NCBI RefSeq assembly: GCF_051020765.1
Contig: NC_134931.1
Span: 19,050,810-19,114,809 of the forward strand
Length of the DNA: 64,000 nucleotides
Source: Lasioglossum baleicum
Taxonomy: Eukaryota; Arthropoda; Insecta; Hymenoptera; Halictidae
Direction: 5' to 3'
Below are positions 1-13,400 of the stretch, piece after piece. The notes under the pieces were generated by a model. That model made no database searches. It was not told the DNA's origin and saw only the letters and a list, made by a program, of their open reading frames with translations. Both the position numbers and the translations under genes were made by a program. Every line of letters begins with the position of its first letter. The stretch's first letter is position 1.

Positions 1-845
1 CTCCGTTGGTATGTATTTATATATATATATTGTTTGTCCCGATGCCAGATGGTCGTCTATTGAGCGTCGATTCATTATCGAATTTGGTTGATGATTAATC
101 CATTCTCGGGCCGTCAATTATCGGTCATCCCGCACAAAGCCATGATCCTCTTTGTTTCGAAGATCTAGCCTGCTGATAAATCGTGTGACCGATACACATT
201 GGTAGCGCACGCATGACTAGAAGGTATACACTATACACAGTTCCATATGATAATATATATGTATAATGTGTTTCGCAGAAAGAAACTCGATTTGGCGCGA
301 GGCCGCTTATTGTTGTTGTTTTCTTTCGGAATAGCGACACGAGCATAAGATCGAAAACTATAACAATTACATGCGCTGTATAGGCGTTACACATCGATAC
401 CGGTATATTGCACGTTACAATTCGGCTCCCTTCCTCTTTTTCTCTCTCTCTCGCATGTTTACATCATGGTTGGACTGTGATCGACACGTTCGTTAAAAAG
501 ACGCGGGAATATATATAGATAGAATCGTAAGAATTCATACAATACCCGAAAAAACTGCAAAAATAAAGTTTAGTTCCGTTATTATTCCCATTCGCGCCGG
601 CTTCTCTAAATCCGAACCGCTCGCTCTCTCTCTCTCTCCCTCTCTTTCTCTCTCTCTATGCAAAGGACGTATTTATTTTTCTCTTTTTGTTCCTTTTCCT
701 CACTTCTCACGTGTCATCTTCTCTCTTCGTCTTTTTTTCTTCTCTCTTCTTCTTCTCTCGTTTTTTTTTTGTTCGTTTTAAGCTAAGTTAATTACCACGG
801 TAAGTACTTATTACCTCTTTACAAAAATCAATTCTTAAACTTATA

Positions 846-1390
846 CAGGGTGGCTCGATGCGAGTTCACAGTATGTTGATGGGTGAACCCGGCCGCCGCG
901 ACTATAACCGTCAAAACGAATCTCGTCTAACAACTGATATGCTTCCCAAGGGACACCCCGAGTTAATACTGACGGATGGATAACCGTTAGGTTTCCCACG
1001 ATGCTCGTTGAAGTAAACAACGTATCCCTTATCCGTTACTCCAGTCACGCACACTTCCGTCTCGTAAAAGATTATGTTCTTCAACGAGCACGAAGCTTTT
1101 TCTTCCTCTCCACCGATCCTCGGAAGATAGCACGCGGACATTGAATTTGGTAAGCCCCGGTTTCTGGTGTTATTCACGTTGTATTTTTTGGTAGCTGTGA
1201 ATAATACTTTCGCCAATGTGGGCCAGTCGTACAGGGCGTTCCATAATAGGTGATGTTCGTGACAATCAAAGGCGAAAATCAAAGTTGCAGAGTGATTTTA
1301 ATCGTTGATAGTTTGACGACAAATCCATAATTTCACTTTTCATTTTCGTCTGATATTGTCGCAGTGATTCGCCCCTTTTTGAACACCCTG
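846..1390 (-). mobile_element. TA-flanked CAGGGTG element with a 123-codon ORF
   Basis: CAGGGTG at 846 and CACCCTG ending at 1,390 are inverted, with TA on both sides (844-845, 1,391-1,392), the pattern of Tc1/mariner-like insertions. Most of the interior is one minus-strand ORF, 911-1,282, with several cysteines and mixed composition. I do not recognise the product. The termini match only over about 7 bp, so the element call is tentative. Confidence 0.4.
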
Positions 1391-2170
1391 TAGACCGCCG
1401 CGCGTATCATCTTCGTATATATTCTTTCCCGATAACAACGAAACCGAAAAATCGGAACAAAATCGCCGAAACAATGAGAATAGCGTTCTCTCGACGAGGG
1501 ACAAGAGCGTCCTCAACATCTGTGAATCCGTATCAAGTCATTTTATATACGCGACGTGTTTAATGTTTTTCTTTTTCCCTCATTTTAACGACTATACGCT
1601 ATAGGTACATAATGTATAGTTAATTTGATAGGTGTACATGTATATGTATATGTATATTGTTCATATATTACGCACGCACACACACACGTGCACACGAACA
1701 TATATATTTTATATATAGATATTTATATTATCATTATTATTTATTAACGCATTGATGCTATGCTTTTTTTTCTTGTATCCATAGACATATAGTTAATTGC
1801 TATCATTTTTTTTCTTTTTAAATATATCTAAAATAATATTTTTAACACTCAGCGATGCGCGAATGTGTGTGCCCGCGTGCGTTATTTTTTTTTTCTTTTT
1901 CGTCGGCACATTCCTTTCACCGGAGTTGCGTGAGACAAAACAGTCCATGTGTCTGTGTGTGTGTGTTCGTTCTCTAAACGGGAGGCAGCTGCTTCAAACG
2001 TGCGCTTAGGAATCCAAGGATTCATTAATCGTCTCCCCGGTTTGCGCAATTCCGCTTAATTTATTTTAGCAAAAAGAGAATTAGCATTGTCTGGAAACAA
2101 GGAGACCATATAAGGTATGTATGTATGTAGTAGGTAGAGGATACAACATTCACAAACGATGAGCGACTTT

Positions 2171-2446
2171 TTAACCCCTTATAGTTCGCTGGTACACACG
2201 CACACCGGTGTACCAGCAACATGGAAAGGTTACGACATTATTATAAAAATAACACAATGAATGGGGCACTGGTAAACATCGGTACACCAGGCTTGTTATT
2301 TTTTTTCTATCACAAGTTTCGTTTTCTTTTTCTCTCCGACGATAGAAAAAATCAATCCTTCGTAGATCCTAATCGGTAATGCCGAATAAAAGAGGAAAAA
2401 CACGTTTCTCTCAATGCCTCGGGACACGTGCCCTATAAAGGGTTAA
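2171..2446. mobile_element. TTAA-flanked miniature inverted-repeat element
   Basis: The left end TTAACCCCTTATAG and the right end CTATAAAGGGTTAA form inverted termini with one mismatch, each including TTAA, the target duplication of piggyBac-type elements. Inside is a perfect 10-bp stem GCTGGTACAC/GTGTACCAGC at 2,189-2,218. No coding capacity. Confidence 0.6.
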
Positions 2447-4299
2447 TTACACGATCTAGTAATCGTTCGGTCTCGAAAGCGTCTTACAATTGTAGTCAAC
2501 ATAATACTTGCGCGGCTAACATTGTCATTGTACAGAAAAAACGCCTGTCGAATCTATACATTACACTGATCGGTCGATACCAAGGTATATCAGGCTAATA
2601 AAAAAGAAATAAAACGTGCATGATTCATCGAAAACAAGTGAAAGCTGTGCTTTCCCACGCGACCCTGGCTAAAGTGCGGCCTACTATCATCTGACCATAT
2701 ACAAATATATAAGCATTAAACGTGTAATATATTATCGTCATCATATATATATATATAATTAATATCCTAAGATAGTTATTGTATGAACCATCTTTCGAAA
2801 TCATAGAAAAACGTAATGATCAAAAGAAGATGGAAGGGTGGGGGGCGGCGGAGAGGGAAAGTAAAAGAGAGAGAGGACAGAGTAACAGAAAAAAGAAAGG
2901 AGGCAGGACGTAGAAACGAAAAGTTAAAAAATAGAAACAACGAGAACAGAGAAACGCTTTGCATCAACGGTCGCCACTTAGTCGAGCTAGAATCGAAGGT
3001 ACTAATGCCACTCAAAAAAACTCTTTGTTAACTGTTCCTCTTATTCGGTAGCCCAGGCGTGACTCTTTCGACTCCGTTCGCGTCCGGGAACGGGGAAACG
3101 GCTCTCGGCCGAGTCGAACAGAGCTACTGAACATTTTCCGTGCATACATTCGGACAGCACCTCGATAATATAGTGGACTTATCGTATGGAATGATAAAAT
3201 ATCTCGTTTTTCTCATTAAACTTTAGATACGTTCACGATTCTCAATTATTTTTTTTCCCCTTAAGTATAAAGTTGTATAATCTAATGTAGACGTTAAGTA
3301 CTGAAAAGGTCGCTGAAAAAATCAGGCAGTGGGAATCGAACGGAGATGGAAAAAGACAGCTGCATCACGAAGGTGAACGTGCATTCGATTTGCCGTTCTG
3401 ATATTTTAAGAGCGTTTCTTTTTTTTTATCGATTAGCATACACCTTTTTTCCCGTTATTATTCATTATTTTAATCGGATTATACTTTGCTGTTTTTCTTT
3501 CGCCGTGCAAGCCGCTACCGCTGCCTATCGTCTTTAGTTTGTGTTTTTTCTTTTCACGTATTATGGTTCAAGCTGCGCAACCTTTATTGCCATTGACTAT
3601 CTCCGAAAATATCAGAACTGAGAAAATACAGCAAAGAGCGCAACAGCCACGTGTATTCCCGTCGCCGAGAAACAATGAATTGTCTGTTGTGTAAACTGAC
3701 CGTCGCGCCGGCTCCTTTCATTAAAAGGACAATTAGCGGAGTAAACGATTCGGCTCGTTATTTTCCGTTATTTCGTTTTATCGTGAGCGCTCCTTCCTGC
3801 GTTTTTCAAAAATACTCGATAACATGTATGACAACGAAACGAAAACAACGTGTATGAGATACTTCCGAAGATGATTATGTGTTTTCCTCCCATATATGGC
3901 ACATTGGCGTGTTGCTTTCTCTCTCTGCGAGTCGTCTCGTAGATAATCTCGATTCGCGTGGGAACGTCGCACGCGGACGCTCCAGATATTGTTGTGAGCA
4001 TTGCTTTATACATGTCAGCGGAGCATAAAGAATGAACGTGACACGTCGGTAGGCTATATAAAGGGACGTCGCATAATGATACTGTATTGCAACATCTATC
4101 ACCCTATGGACAGATTTTATATTCCACGTATCACTAAAATGCAAATCTCTCTATATACTTCGGAATCTTCGGAAGAACCTCGGACCTGATCAGGTATCTT
4201 ACACTAACAAAATACTATGATATTCTTGAAGAACATACGCGAGAACGGACAATTAAGACCAGTTTTCAAATAAAATTCTGTAGTTCCAAGATGGCTAAC

Positions 4300-4410
4300 T
4301 TAATCTTTCACCTCGAAGTATTTGTATGTAGGATTTTCGTATCCATTGATCTGCATGTTCGAGACGTGTCGCTCCTCTGGTGTAGCCGCTTGATCGACTT
4401 CGATGAAGCC
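4300..4410 (-). CDS. Appl: Appl coding exon 15: cytoplasmic tail and stop
   Basis: 36 codons plus stop TAA, starting GFIEVDQAATPEERH and ending NGYENPTYKYFEVKD. It carries the YENPTY endocytosis and PTB-binding motif shared by all APP proteins. The acceptor is GAACAG. Confidence 0.97.
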   Translation of the reverse strand, partial: GFIEVDQAATPEERHVSNMQINGYENPTYKYFEVKD

Positions 4411-7400
4411 CTGTTCAATTCAACGAAAATTATTAGTACAACAATATAATTGTGATAAGGTCGAAATAATACAATTATTTCGATTTACAAATCGGTATGA
4501 TTTTCTTTTCTACCTGACTGTGGGGGCTTCTCGCACTACGTCTTTTGAATACTGCCACGCCAACTATCGCAGCAGCCATAAGTGCTATTCCCGCGAACGC
4601 AAGTGTGAAGTAGACTGATGTACTCTCCCTACGATACACTTCCCCTCTAACTGAGTATCCCTACAAACATAGTAATCAACATTAGAAATAGTCCAACAAT
4701 TACAGCTACATATCAAAGAATTTTGGGTTAACCGTCCACGATCTAATTATTTTCAAATCTAATCCGAACGTATACAACTTGGAAAGCGTTCTATAATTTG
4801 TCACGGCATTACAGAGGGTCAATATAACAAGTACTATGTGAAACAAAGCAGGAATTATTTACAACTTGATCTAATATATTAACACGTTCGGCACCCACCG
4901 GTTAAAAATAGTCAAATTAATTTTGTAGATTGTGTCGTTTAAAGTCACAGTACACAGGATAATATTCATAGAGTCCATGACTTTCTTCTGATAAATTGTT
5001 TTACTATTTTATAAAGATGGTACCTGTTGAGTTTAATCAAAGATTTGAATAGTGATGGCAAACAGCGGAAGAAATGCTGGTGGCGAACGTGTTACAAAAG
5101 GAATAAATGATTCGAAGATTCATGTCAAGTAGGACTGTCTGGGCTCCGGCGTACTATGATTATTTTTACCGGTTCAGAGTGGGAAATTTCATGGGTCATG
5201 CTGTGAGCTGCTCTGACAAGTCCTTCACTGTGCATCGCGGCAACAGCCGAGGATTGTTCTGGTTGTTGTTGTGGCTGAGTATCTTTGTTATCGTTTGTGG
5301 AGTCGTTCTCTTCCTGTTGCGCCTGTTCGGTACGTAATTCGCCGCGTTCCGCTTTGCGTTGCTCCTTGCGTGCTCGCTCGAGTTCCTTCTGATGCTCTTT
5401 TTCTACGAATAAATTTTCTTCACAATGAAACCACTCGAAAGAGCAACCCGTTAACAATTGATGAAATCCATGATACCTTGCTGTTTGCTGGTAACGTCAG
5501 CCTGATATTTGTCTAAAATCTCTGCTTCCGCTTCGCGTGTCATCGCTAACAGCAGTCCAGGAGTCTCATCTTTGCTCCTGAGGGCCAAAACGTAATCATC
5601 CATAAGCCGGCCAATTTTTGCGCTTAAATCAGGATACCTAAATATAAGGAATGAAATCTCCCATGAATACTGTTTCTACGAGACAAAATGCGTGTTCTGA
5701 ATGCTCGAAATTTCAGAGATCTACAGGTTCTGCGATCGTCGTTGCGTTTCGTTTGTCTAGCACATTACCGTTCTAACATTAACAGGCTCTGATTGGTGAT
5801 TCTGTCGATCTCCGCCAAGTGTTCCAGGGTCGCTGGTTTCTCACGCTGCGCTTGCTCCAGGCTGCTGTCCAGTAGGTGTCTATAGTGAGCGATGGTGTGG
5901 TGTCTGTCCTTGTGCAGGGCTCGGAGCAGTTTCTGCAGACACTTCTGGATGCGGTGCATCTGAACAGAGAATCGAACGTTGTGAATCTGCCTCGCTTCCA
6001 TAGGCTTTTAACCCTCTGCACGCTCATGTCGACATCAATTTTATATTCACGGGAATGTCCTCAGCCTGAGAAACTCAATTTCAGAGAAAGACGATGCACA
6101 GTGGGTTGAAACGCGAAAAACGCGGACAAAAGTCATTTTTCTGACCAAACGAAAAATGTAGAATTGTATTATTAACTTGTCAGTAGATAAATGAGGCATC
6201 ATTTTCTGCATTTCATTTTCAACTACAACTATGGTAGATGGTAAAGTTTGTAATGTCCTTGCAAATACATCGAGCATGCGGTGTTATCATATGCAAATGC
6301 AGCATATCCGAAATGAATAACTTGGACAATATTTCCACCCGATTTTTCGGAGATCTTACCAATTTAAAGTTTGGCCTTACATCGTTGCATTGCCGCATTC
6401 GTTTTTTGTTTTGTGTTAATTTGAATTCAGCATTCGTTTTTTGCAACATGTTAATTTGAATTCAGCACCTCAAAACCTATAAAACTGTACCATTTTTATT
6501 AATTTAAACTTAGAAGTAGCTTCAGAAATGATTTTTTTGTCCGCGTTTTTCGCGTTTCAACCCACTGTGCGATGGCTCTTTTAAAAGCACTACTAAACAG
6601 TTACTAGTGTTATGTAGGATACACTGTATTATTCTACAAACTTCAAACAGGCTTAAATGTTAATCCCATATGCAGACCTTGTGGTCTTCGATCATGTATG
6701 CTTCGATAAGTGTTTGTTTTAATCATCGTGGCCCATATGTGGGACGTGGGACTGAGAACAAGTTAAACATACGTGTTCTATGTACTTCAGAATACGCGTT
6801 CATATAACTAAGAATCCACTGGGCTGTTATAATAGCGGTTAAAGGTTCGTATGTATGAAGTTCAGTATTAATTGGCTTGGATAAACGAGATTCTACTGTC
6901 TTCTGAAGTACATTCTAAATAACAGGGAATTGTTGAGTATAAAACTGAGAAAGAGTATGGTGTGCAAAGGATTAAGAGCATAGCATCGCAGCGCGTCCAT
7001 CAGCTTACATTTGGCGGACTCTCGTTCAGAGCAGCAGTGTAGCAGGACATTGCTTCCTCGTTCCTCTGTTTAACTGCTTCCTGCAAATGAATCATAACAA
7101 ATGTTGTAATCCATTGTGAAGTGTGGCTCTTTAATGTTACTTCGGAGATAACACAGTGATTAATTCATCGTTAACTCGGTTCTAATCGATGAGATCACGT
7201 ACTTGTACTCTCTGCTGGTGCATAGCACTTAATTGATGCTTCTCCACAGCGCCATTCTCTTCCAAAGCTGCGACAGTCTCTTGGAATCGTGCAGTCATCC
7301 ATCGTTTGAAAGCGTCAGCAGCAACCGGATCGTGTTCACGAATATCTTGGTACTTCTCCTCGAGATCGCTCCAATCCTTCATCACCTAAAACCGTTGTAG

Positions 7401-10400
7401 CACAAAGATTTCGACACTGGTGTTCCGCGTGATAATAACTGTCTCTCGAAATTCGACTCGGTCTCTCCTAATCACTCCTAGCCACTCTCCTTGCTTAAAA
7501 TTTGTACGAAAACAAGTTTTTCATTAGACAAACATGCTGCGTTTACAGTGACATCTCGTTTCACGAACCTTCTAGCAACAAAGTCTTGCTGTAATAATCC
7601 CCAAATATTTTGTTCAGTGATTATTGTTAATTTGTTGTATCGATGCGTTCTCCCTTAACCAAACAAATGTCTACCCTATTTTATGCAGCCCGGTTAAGTA
7701 GCAATGCCCACTTACTTTTGTCACTTTCTCTTTGTGCACTTCTTCGAGTCTCATTTGTGCTTGCTTGTAACTTTGGTGCTCGGATCGCGGGTCGAAGTGT
7801 GTTAGGTACGGATCAGGTGTGCTCTGAGACTGCGAGGACTGCTGCGTGCTGGTGCTAACTGGCAACGGCATCGCAGTCACGTCCTGTTTCGGCTTCTCCG
7901 TTGTCGAAACTGTCGTTGATAATCGACTGCGGGAAAGGAAATTATCAAAGGAAGTTATCAAGCATCAAATAGAAAAAAATTACAAAGATTCACCATTTTC
8001 GATGACTTTTACCTTGTCGTAGTGTCGTAATCGTCGAGGTACTCCTCGTCGCTCTCGTCGTCGTCGGGTTGATCGCTGAGCACGTCCTCAGGGTCCGCCT
8101 CAGAATCATCGTCGTCATCCGCGTCTGCGTCGAGGTCATCCTCGTCGTCGAGATCGTCCTCATCTTCGTCGATATCGTCGTCTACACTCTTCGGAATCGG
8201 CAGGTCGATCGGTTTCTTCGGCTTCACATTTTCTGCAAGTACATCACGAAGCGATGATTTTCCTGAGAGTCTACTGCTAGGTAATACTTTGGTTCTCTTT
8301 CTCACTCACACTTACTTTCATTCAATATTTACTTTCTCTCGCGCTCGTGTGGAAGAATGCTATTCTCTACATACCAATTAGTTCTCTCAACTTGAACATT
8401 TACTCGTAAAATTGAACAACCGTTAAACATTGAGTACTTTCAAACAGCGAAGCAGCCAGGATAACATCGTTGTGGACGGAACTTCGTTTGCGAAAAGACT
8501 TCCGGCTTTCCAAGGAAATAATTATCATGAGATTACTCGGTCAGCTTTGTCGGTAGCCGCGCGAAGCGTTCCAGAAACGTAATTTACTGATGCCCATTCG
8601 CTTTTGACCGAAAAGCCAAGCCCCGTGGTCGCAAGACGGTGCGCAAAGCGAACTTCATTCTCGACGTATTAAAAAGCCCGAGGGGAAATCTACATGTGCA
8701 TTTAGCTCGTGGCTTTCTGAATCGTTCCGCGAAAATGCGATTCCCTGAAAAAGAGAGCCGGATTCTGGCAACAAAGGTTGGAAACCAGTTTTCCGTGGTC
8801 AAAGCTTTGGAAGTTTCATATTTCGACAAATTTTTTCTACCAATTGAGAGCTCCTCGAAGCTTCAAAATCTAGAATATTGGCCATTTTAGACAGTTATTA
8901 ACGGGGTTTTTCCAGTCCATCGTGCGATGTTGAGATATAGGGTCTCGCTGGTTCCGAAAATTCACCCTCCTCGCGAGGAGCCCTTCCCCGCATATAACAC
9001 GTCCCTTTCCCACCCTGAAAAACTCTAATTTGTCTCTGTTATGCTGAAGAGGGCAGCCGTCTTGACTAACTAGGTTCTCGAGATGTTCCATTCTCCGAGA
9101 ATAGACACGCTGATGAGCTGACTTCTCGAGTTCTGCAAAGGCAGACAAAAGCTTCGCCCCGACGACGTATCCTCCCGCTGTGCTATCCTTTTATCTGGGT
9201 CATGTGGCGGTTGCGTTGGCAGTTTTTTTTCGCCCGGGGAATATTAGTATGTCTATCGCAAACTGTTGGTGGACTCTGCGCCCACGCAAAACGGCCAGAA
9301 ACAGGAGATCCGATCGGTAAAAGTGGAACCGATCCCTGAGAGCTGATCTCTGCGTTGCCTGTTGCCATTAACAGTTTGGCTGCCAACCCATTTGGCTCAA
9401 AAATTATATAATTTATTCAATCTCAAGCTATATCCACACTGGACCGACATCGAGCAACTTTTTGTCGCCTCTTGTGTTCGTTAAAAAAAAAAGAAGGCAA
9501 CAAGAGTTGTTTCAGTGTGGACATAGCTTTAGAAATTTTCTGATCGACGACTATAGAGAATTATGCTACAGGTTCCCCAGCTCAATCACGGAGTCCTAAC
9601 AATTGCGATACCAGGTCTCGCATAAAAAGGTCGAATAAACTTTACACGCATTGTTATTTAATTCTTCAACCGATTAAACTGAAAAGTGTATTCTGTTCTC
9701 TGCACAGCAGCGCTCGTAATTATCTGAATGGCTTCAAACGATCAAAGAGTAGAATGCTGTGCTCGACAAATCAAAACGTTTCGTTTCGAGTGCTTATGGA
9801 CTAGACTAGGCACTCGTTCTTTGTGTTTCAGTACTTTTATTTGCTTTTATTAACGTTTGCTGTGTTCTCCATTCTTCTAGGAAACGTGACTTTTATATTA
9901 CGAAATACTTCAACCCCTTCAATTTTAATAGTAGCAATATCCAATATTTGAGACTTGGAACACGTACGTTATACAATGAAAGGAATGCTAGTTATTTCAA
10001 TAAACTATCGTACGTGTTGACAGTGGTATGGAATTGTAAAATACAATCAAGTTAGTTTCCGAGTCTTCGCCGATGACTTCAGTTTGAGGACGAATTCCTT
10101 TTCTTTCGACTACAATGGTGCCCCTACTTTCCAGATCTTCTATAAGACAGAGGCTTTCAACAGAAACTTGGAAAGTATGATTTATGCTGTTTTAGCTCGT
10201 AGTTGCAGACTATCTCTATAGCAGCAGCTCCAACCGGAATAGTCGTAGTCCAAAGAGACCGAAGATGTTCTACCATATACATTTGCGGATGCAGATCGCC
10301 ATAAGTCATAAGTTTTCCGTACCGAGAGATTGCGGTTTCATGCTCGAAATATCAATAACCGTATCCGTAGACTCTGCTATCCTCGCGTTCGCATTTTCAG

Positions 10401-13400
10401 AAAGAATCTTTCATACATTGTCGTTTTCACAGAATTCACAGGTGGAGCGAATGATATTTACTGTTAATATTGTTAGAATAATCGAACACGCACAAATTCA
10501 ATTTGCCAAACTCTCCATGCAAATGTAAACTCTGTTACACATTCGCCATTGTCGTAGTAACAAGCAAACACAAATTCTGCTTCCTAGCTCATCCGAAACT
10601 GAACTCAATTACGTTTAACATCGTTGTTATTGTTATTAACATTACAAGCGTAACGAGGTACTCCTGTAACCCGGGCGAACATCACATTTTGAGTGGAAGA
10701 AACACACAAAAAATCGTCGAAACATTTATTTCAGGAAATACAGTGCAGTTCGCGATGGAAGATTATTCAGAATTTCTTTGAGAGAAAGGTAATCGACAGG
10801 AAAATATTTTCATGTATGCTACGATTTCCTAATTTCTAATTTTTTGCGAAATGTGTAAACTTCGTCAAGCCTGTTGACCTCCTCTTGACTCCCCAAGGAC
10901 ATTTCCCACTAATTTCTAAATACATACAGCCACCGATTCGCATCCCCCAGCCATATTTTTCTGGCGTCCATGGGAGGCTAGCGCTTCCAGCGAATCAACC
11001 CCTGTAATACACATGGAAGGCAGCGCGCGGATACAGACCAGACAGAATTCGGTGGAACGAAAACTCCCCTATTTATGTGCTGGCCACTGTGTCCGCGGTT
11101 TTCGCATACAACCGCAGACATGCTAGCGCAAACGTGGAGGGTCTGGCCGAATGAACGAACGGACGAGCTTCGGCTAGCAAACGAACGAACGGGCGGACGA
11201 ACAAGGGGTGTGCACCGGTTCTTGTCTAAGCGAGGGTGGGTTTTGTAGCATGGTTGGTGATTCACCGGCGATTCCTATTGATTCTAAACTACGTGGAAAC
11301 AGCATCGGGGCACTGTATCGCAAACTGTCTGGCGTCTGTGCCTCCCTCTCTCTCTCTCTCTCTAGTCTCTCTGTGCCGAGCGATCATCGGACACGGGGTG
11401 TATTAGGGTCGGGGGTTTATTAGCTACGCGTAGTATAGCCAGCACACCCCCGAGCTACGCTCTCGCGTCGGCGTCCATTGGAAAGAAAAAGATGCGCAGG
11501 AACGAGCGAAGTCATAGCGTTACGTTGCGCAGTCGTCGGGAACGTCGACGAACGTTATTGATTGCACGAGCGAGCAAGACGGAAGCAGCGACGGGGGTGA
11601 GTGCCGGTTGCCGGGGACCAAGGGGTAGGAATATACCCAGTTTCTTAATGCACCCTACTCGAGCGTTCGCTACACTGTATGGAAAAAAATCACGGTCCGG
11701 GAAACGACACAGATTAGACGGTTTCCTAGTGATCGAAGCGAACCGGCACCCTTTTGTTTCGAGAAAAATGCTGCTCGAACTGTTAGCGTAAACTGTACAA
11801 TGATTGACACCCTGAGCCAAAATCGTAGTAAATATCTTTTTATCTTTTTTTGAAATGTTTAAACGAGCTTAACTTGCTATTATTATAAACTAATAGAGAT
11901 TCTTCAGCAAAATCAAACAGGTTTACGGGTCATAAATCTTTTGTTATAAAATATATTCAGTGAATAACAATCGTAAGACAAATAGTACATTGGCACAGTA
12001 AGAAGTAAACGTTAAACAGGCTATTTGTTTTATAATTAAACATATACGCACTTGGTAGATAAACAATTTTAATAAAACACTATTTACACTGTTTACGCTT
12101 ACAACGTTGCTTTGAGATATAAATAAGAAGCAATATAAAATGATTTTCTATAGCAGGAATTCTTAATATTTGTCGTTTAAGTCAAAAGTGCCAATAACTA
12201 CTGCAATGCCAGCAATAGTACAGTTTACCCTGTGCTCTAAGAGGAACGCTTTGTGGGAGGGAAAAAGATTTTTGAGAGGAAACTAATTTTTCATTTCGTA
12301 CTCGTGTATCCACGAATTCGCTAGTTATGGCTGTTTTTGTGAGATACAAGTGCTGCGCAAGGGTGGTTTCTATGTGCATATTCATATCCCACTTTTTTCA
12401 ATTAAATATTTGAACTTTTTGAATCCTCAAGCCAAACACAGACCTATCGATACTTTCTGTACGAATTTTGAATGTTGCATATCCATGAATTCGCGAACCA
12501 TGCCTGTTTTGTTTCAAACTCCAGGGCTGCAATCTCTACACGTGCTGCTATTGATTAACCCTTGTGTCAGCACCCAGCATTTTCTACGATGTTCAGTAAC
12601 ACTGTGGTTCGCAGTTTCAACGGATATTTTTATTCCTCGAATGCTAATCGTTTTACTAGATTGCAGGATTAGTAGGACTAGAGAATAACATAATTTTCAA
12701 CCTCTTGAAATTATTAAAGAAAGGAGGATTTTGATTGTTTTGGAGAAAACTTGAAGCAAAGAACAATTGATTTCTCGAAATTGATGAATCGAATTCCTCC
12801 CGACGCACAGTGTGCCGAACCATTGACAAAAATCGGAAAAGTCACTGCTTCATGACGATTTAAAACTATGTTCATGTTCATACTATGTTAAAATGTGCAA
12901 ATAAATCATTTTTTGAAAAAAAATTAAAAAAATTCAGCAGGAAATTAGTTACAAGCGAACCTGTAAGCGAATTTTAGGAAGATCAAATAGTACATCGGTT
13001 CATAGCGTAACTTGTTTCCGTTGTGTTATGAACAAAAGACGTTTGTAAGAAATAATCTTTTTAGAAAATGATGGCTAAGGGTTGGCTAATTGTAATTCAT
13101 CTTCAAAAATATTCAGTTTTATTGGTTTCCCTAATCTTTAGATAAAAAAAAATTGGATAAAAAAAAGTGACTCCAAGCAACTCTGGGATTTTGATTACGT
13201 CGTATTACTAAGATAGTATATTTTGATATTATATAAGTTAGAATTGCTACTGTTTGCAAACATCAGAGTTATTTAACAAAATATGTAGCAAGAACTGGTC
13301 AGCAAGCGAGTACGCGGATATCCACTTGTAGAAACATGAGATTTGACTGTGGTTATTGAATAAATAATTTTGATATTACATTAATTACAGATACGATTAA

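Larger units (their letters stand above)
1..4299 (-). other. Downstream of the Appl stop: probable 3' UTR and flanking DNA
   Basis: No convincing coding exon on either strand. The stretch is rich in homopolymer T, CT/TCT tracts (604-780) and TA/CA repeats (1,620-1,740). Insect Appl transcripts are known to have long 3' UTRs, so part of this is probably transcribed; TTTATT (AATAAA on the minus strand) occurs at several places, for example 3,577, and none can be picked as the real cleavage signal. Two small transposon-like elements lie within it (846-1,390 and 2,171-2,446). Confidence 0.5.

Noticed and set aside
2776..3031. Overlapping ORFs rich in Lys/Arg (plus) and Ser/Phe (minus)
   Set aside because: They result from purine-rich low-complexity sequence; there is no sign of splicing or homology.
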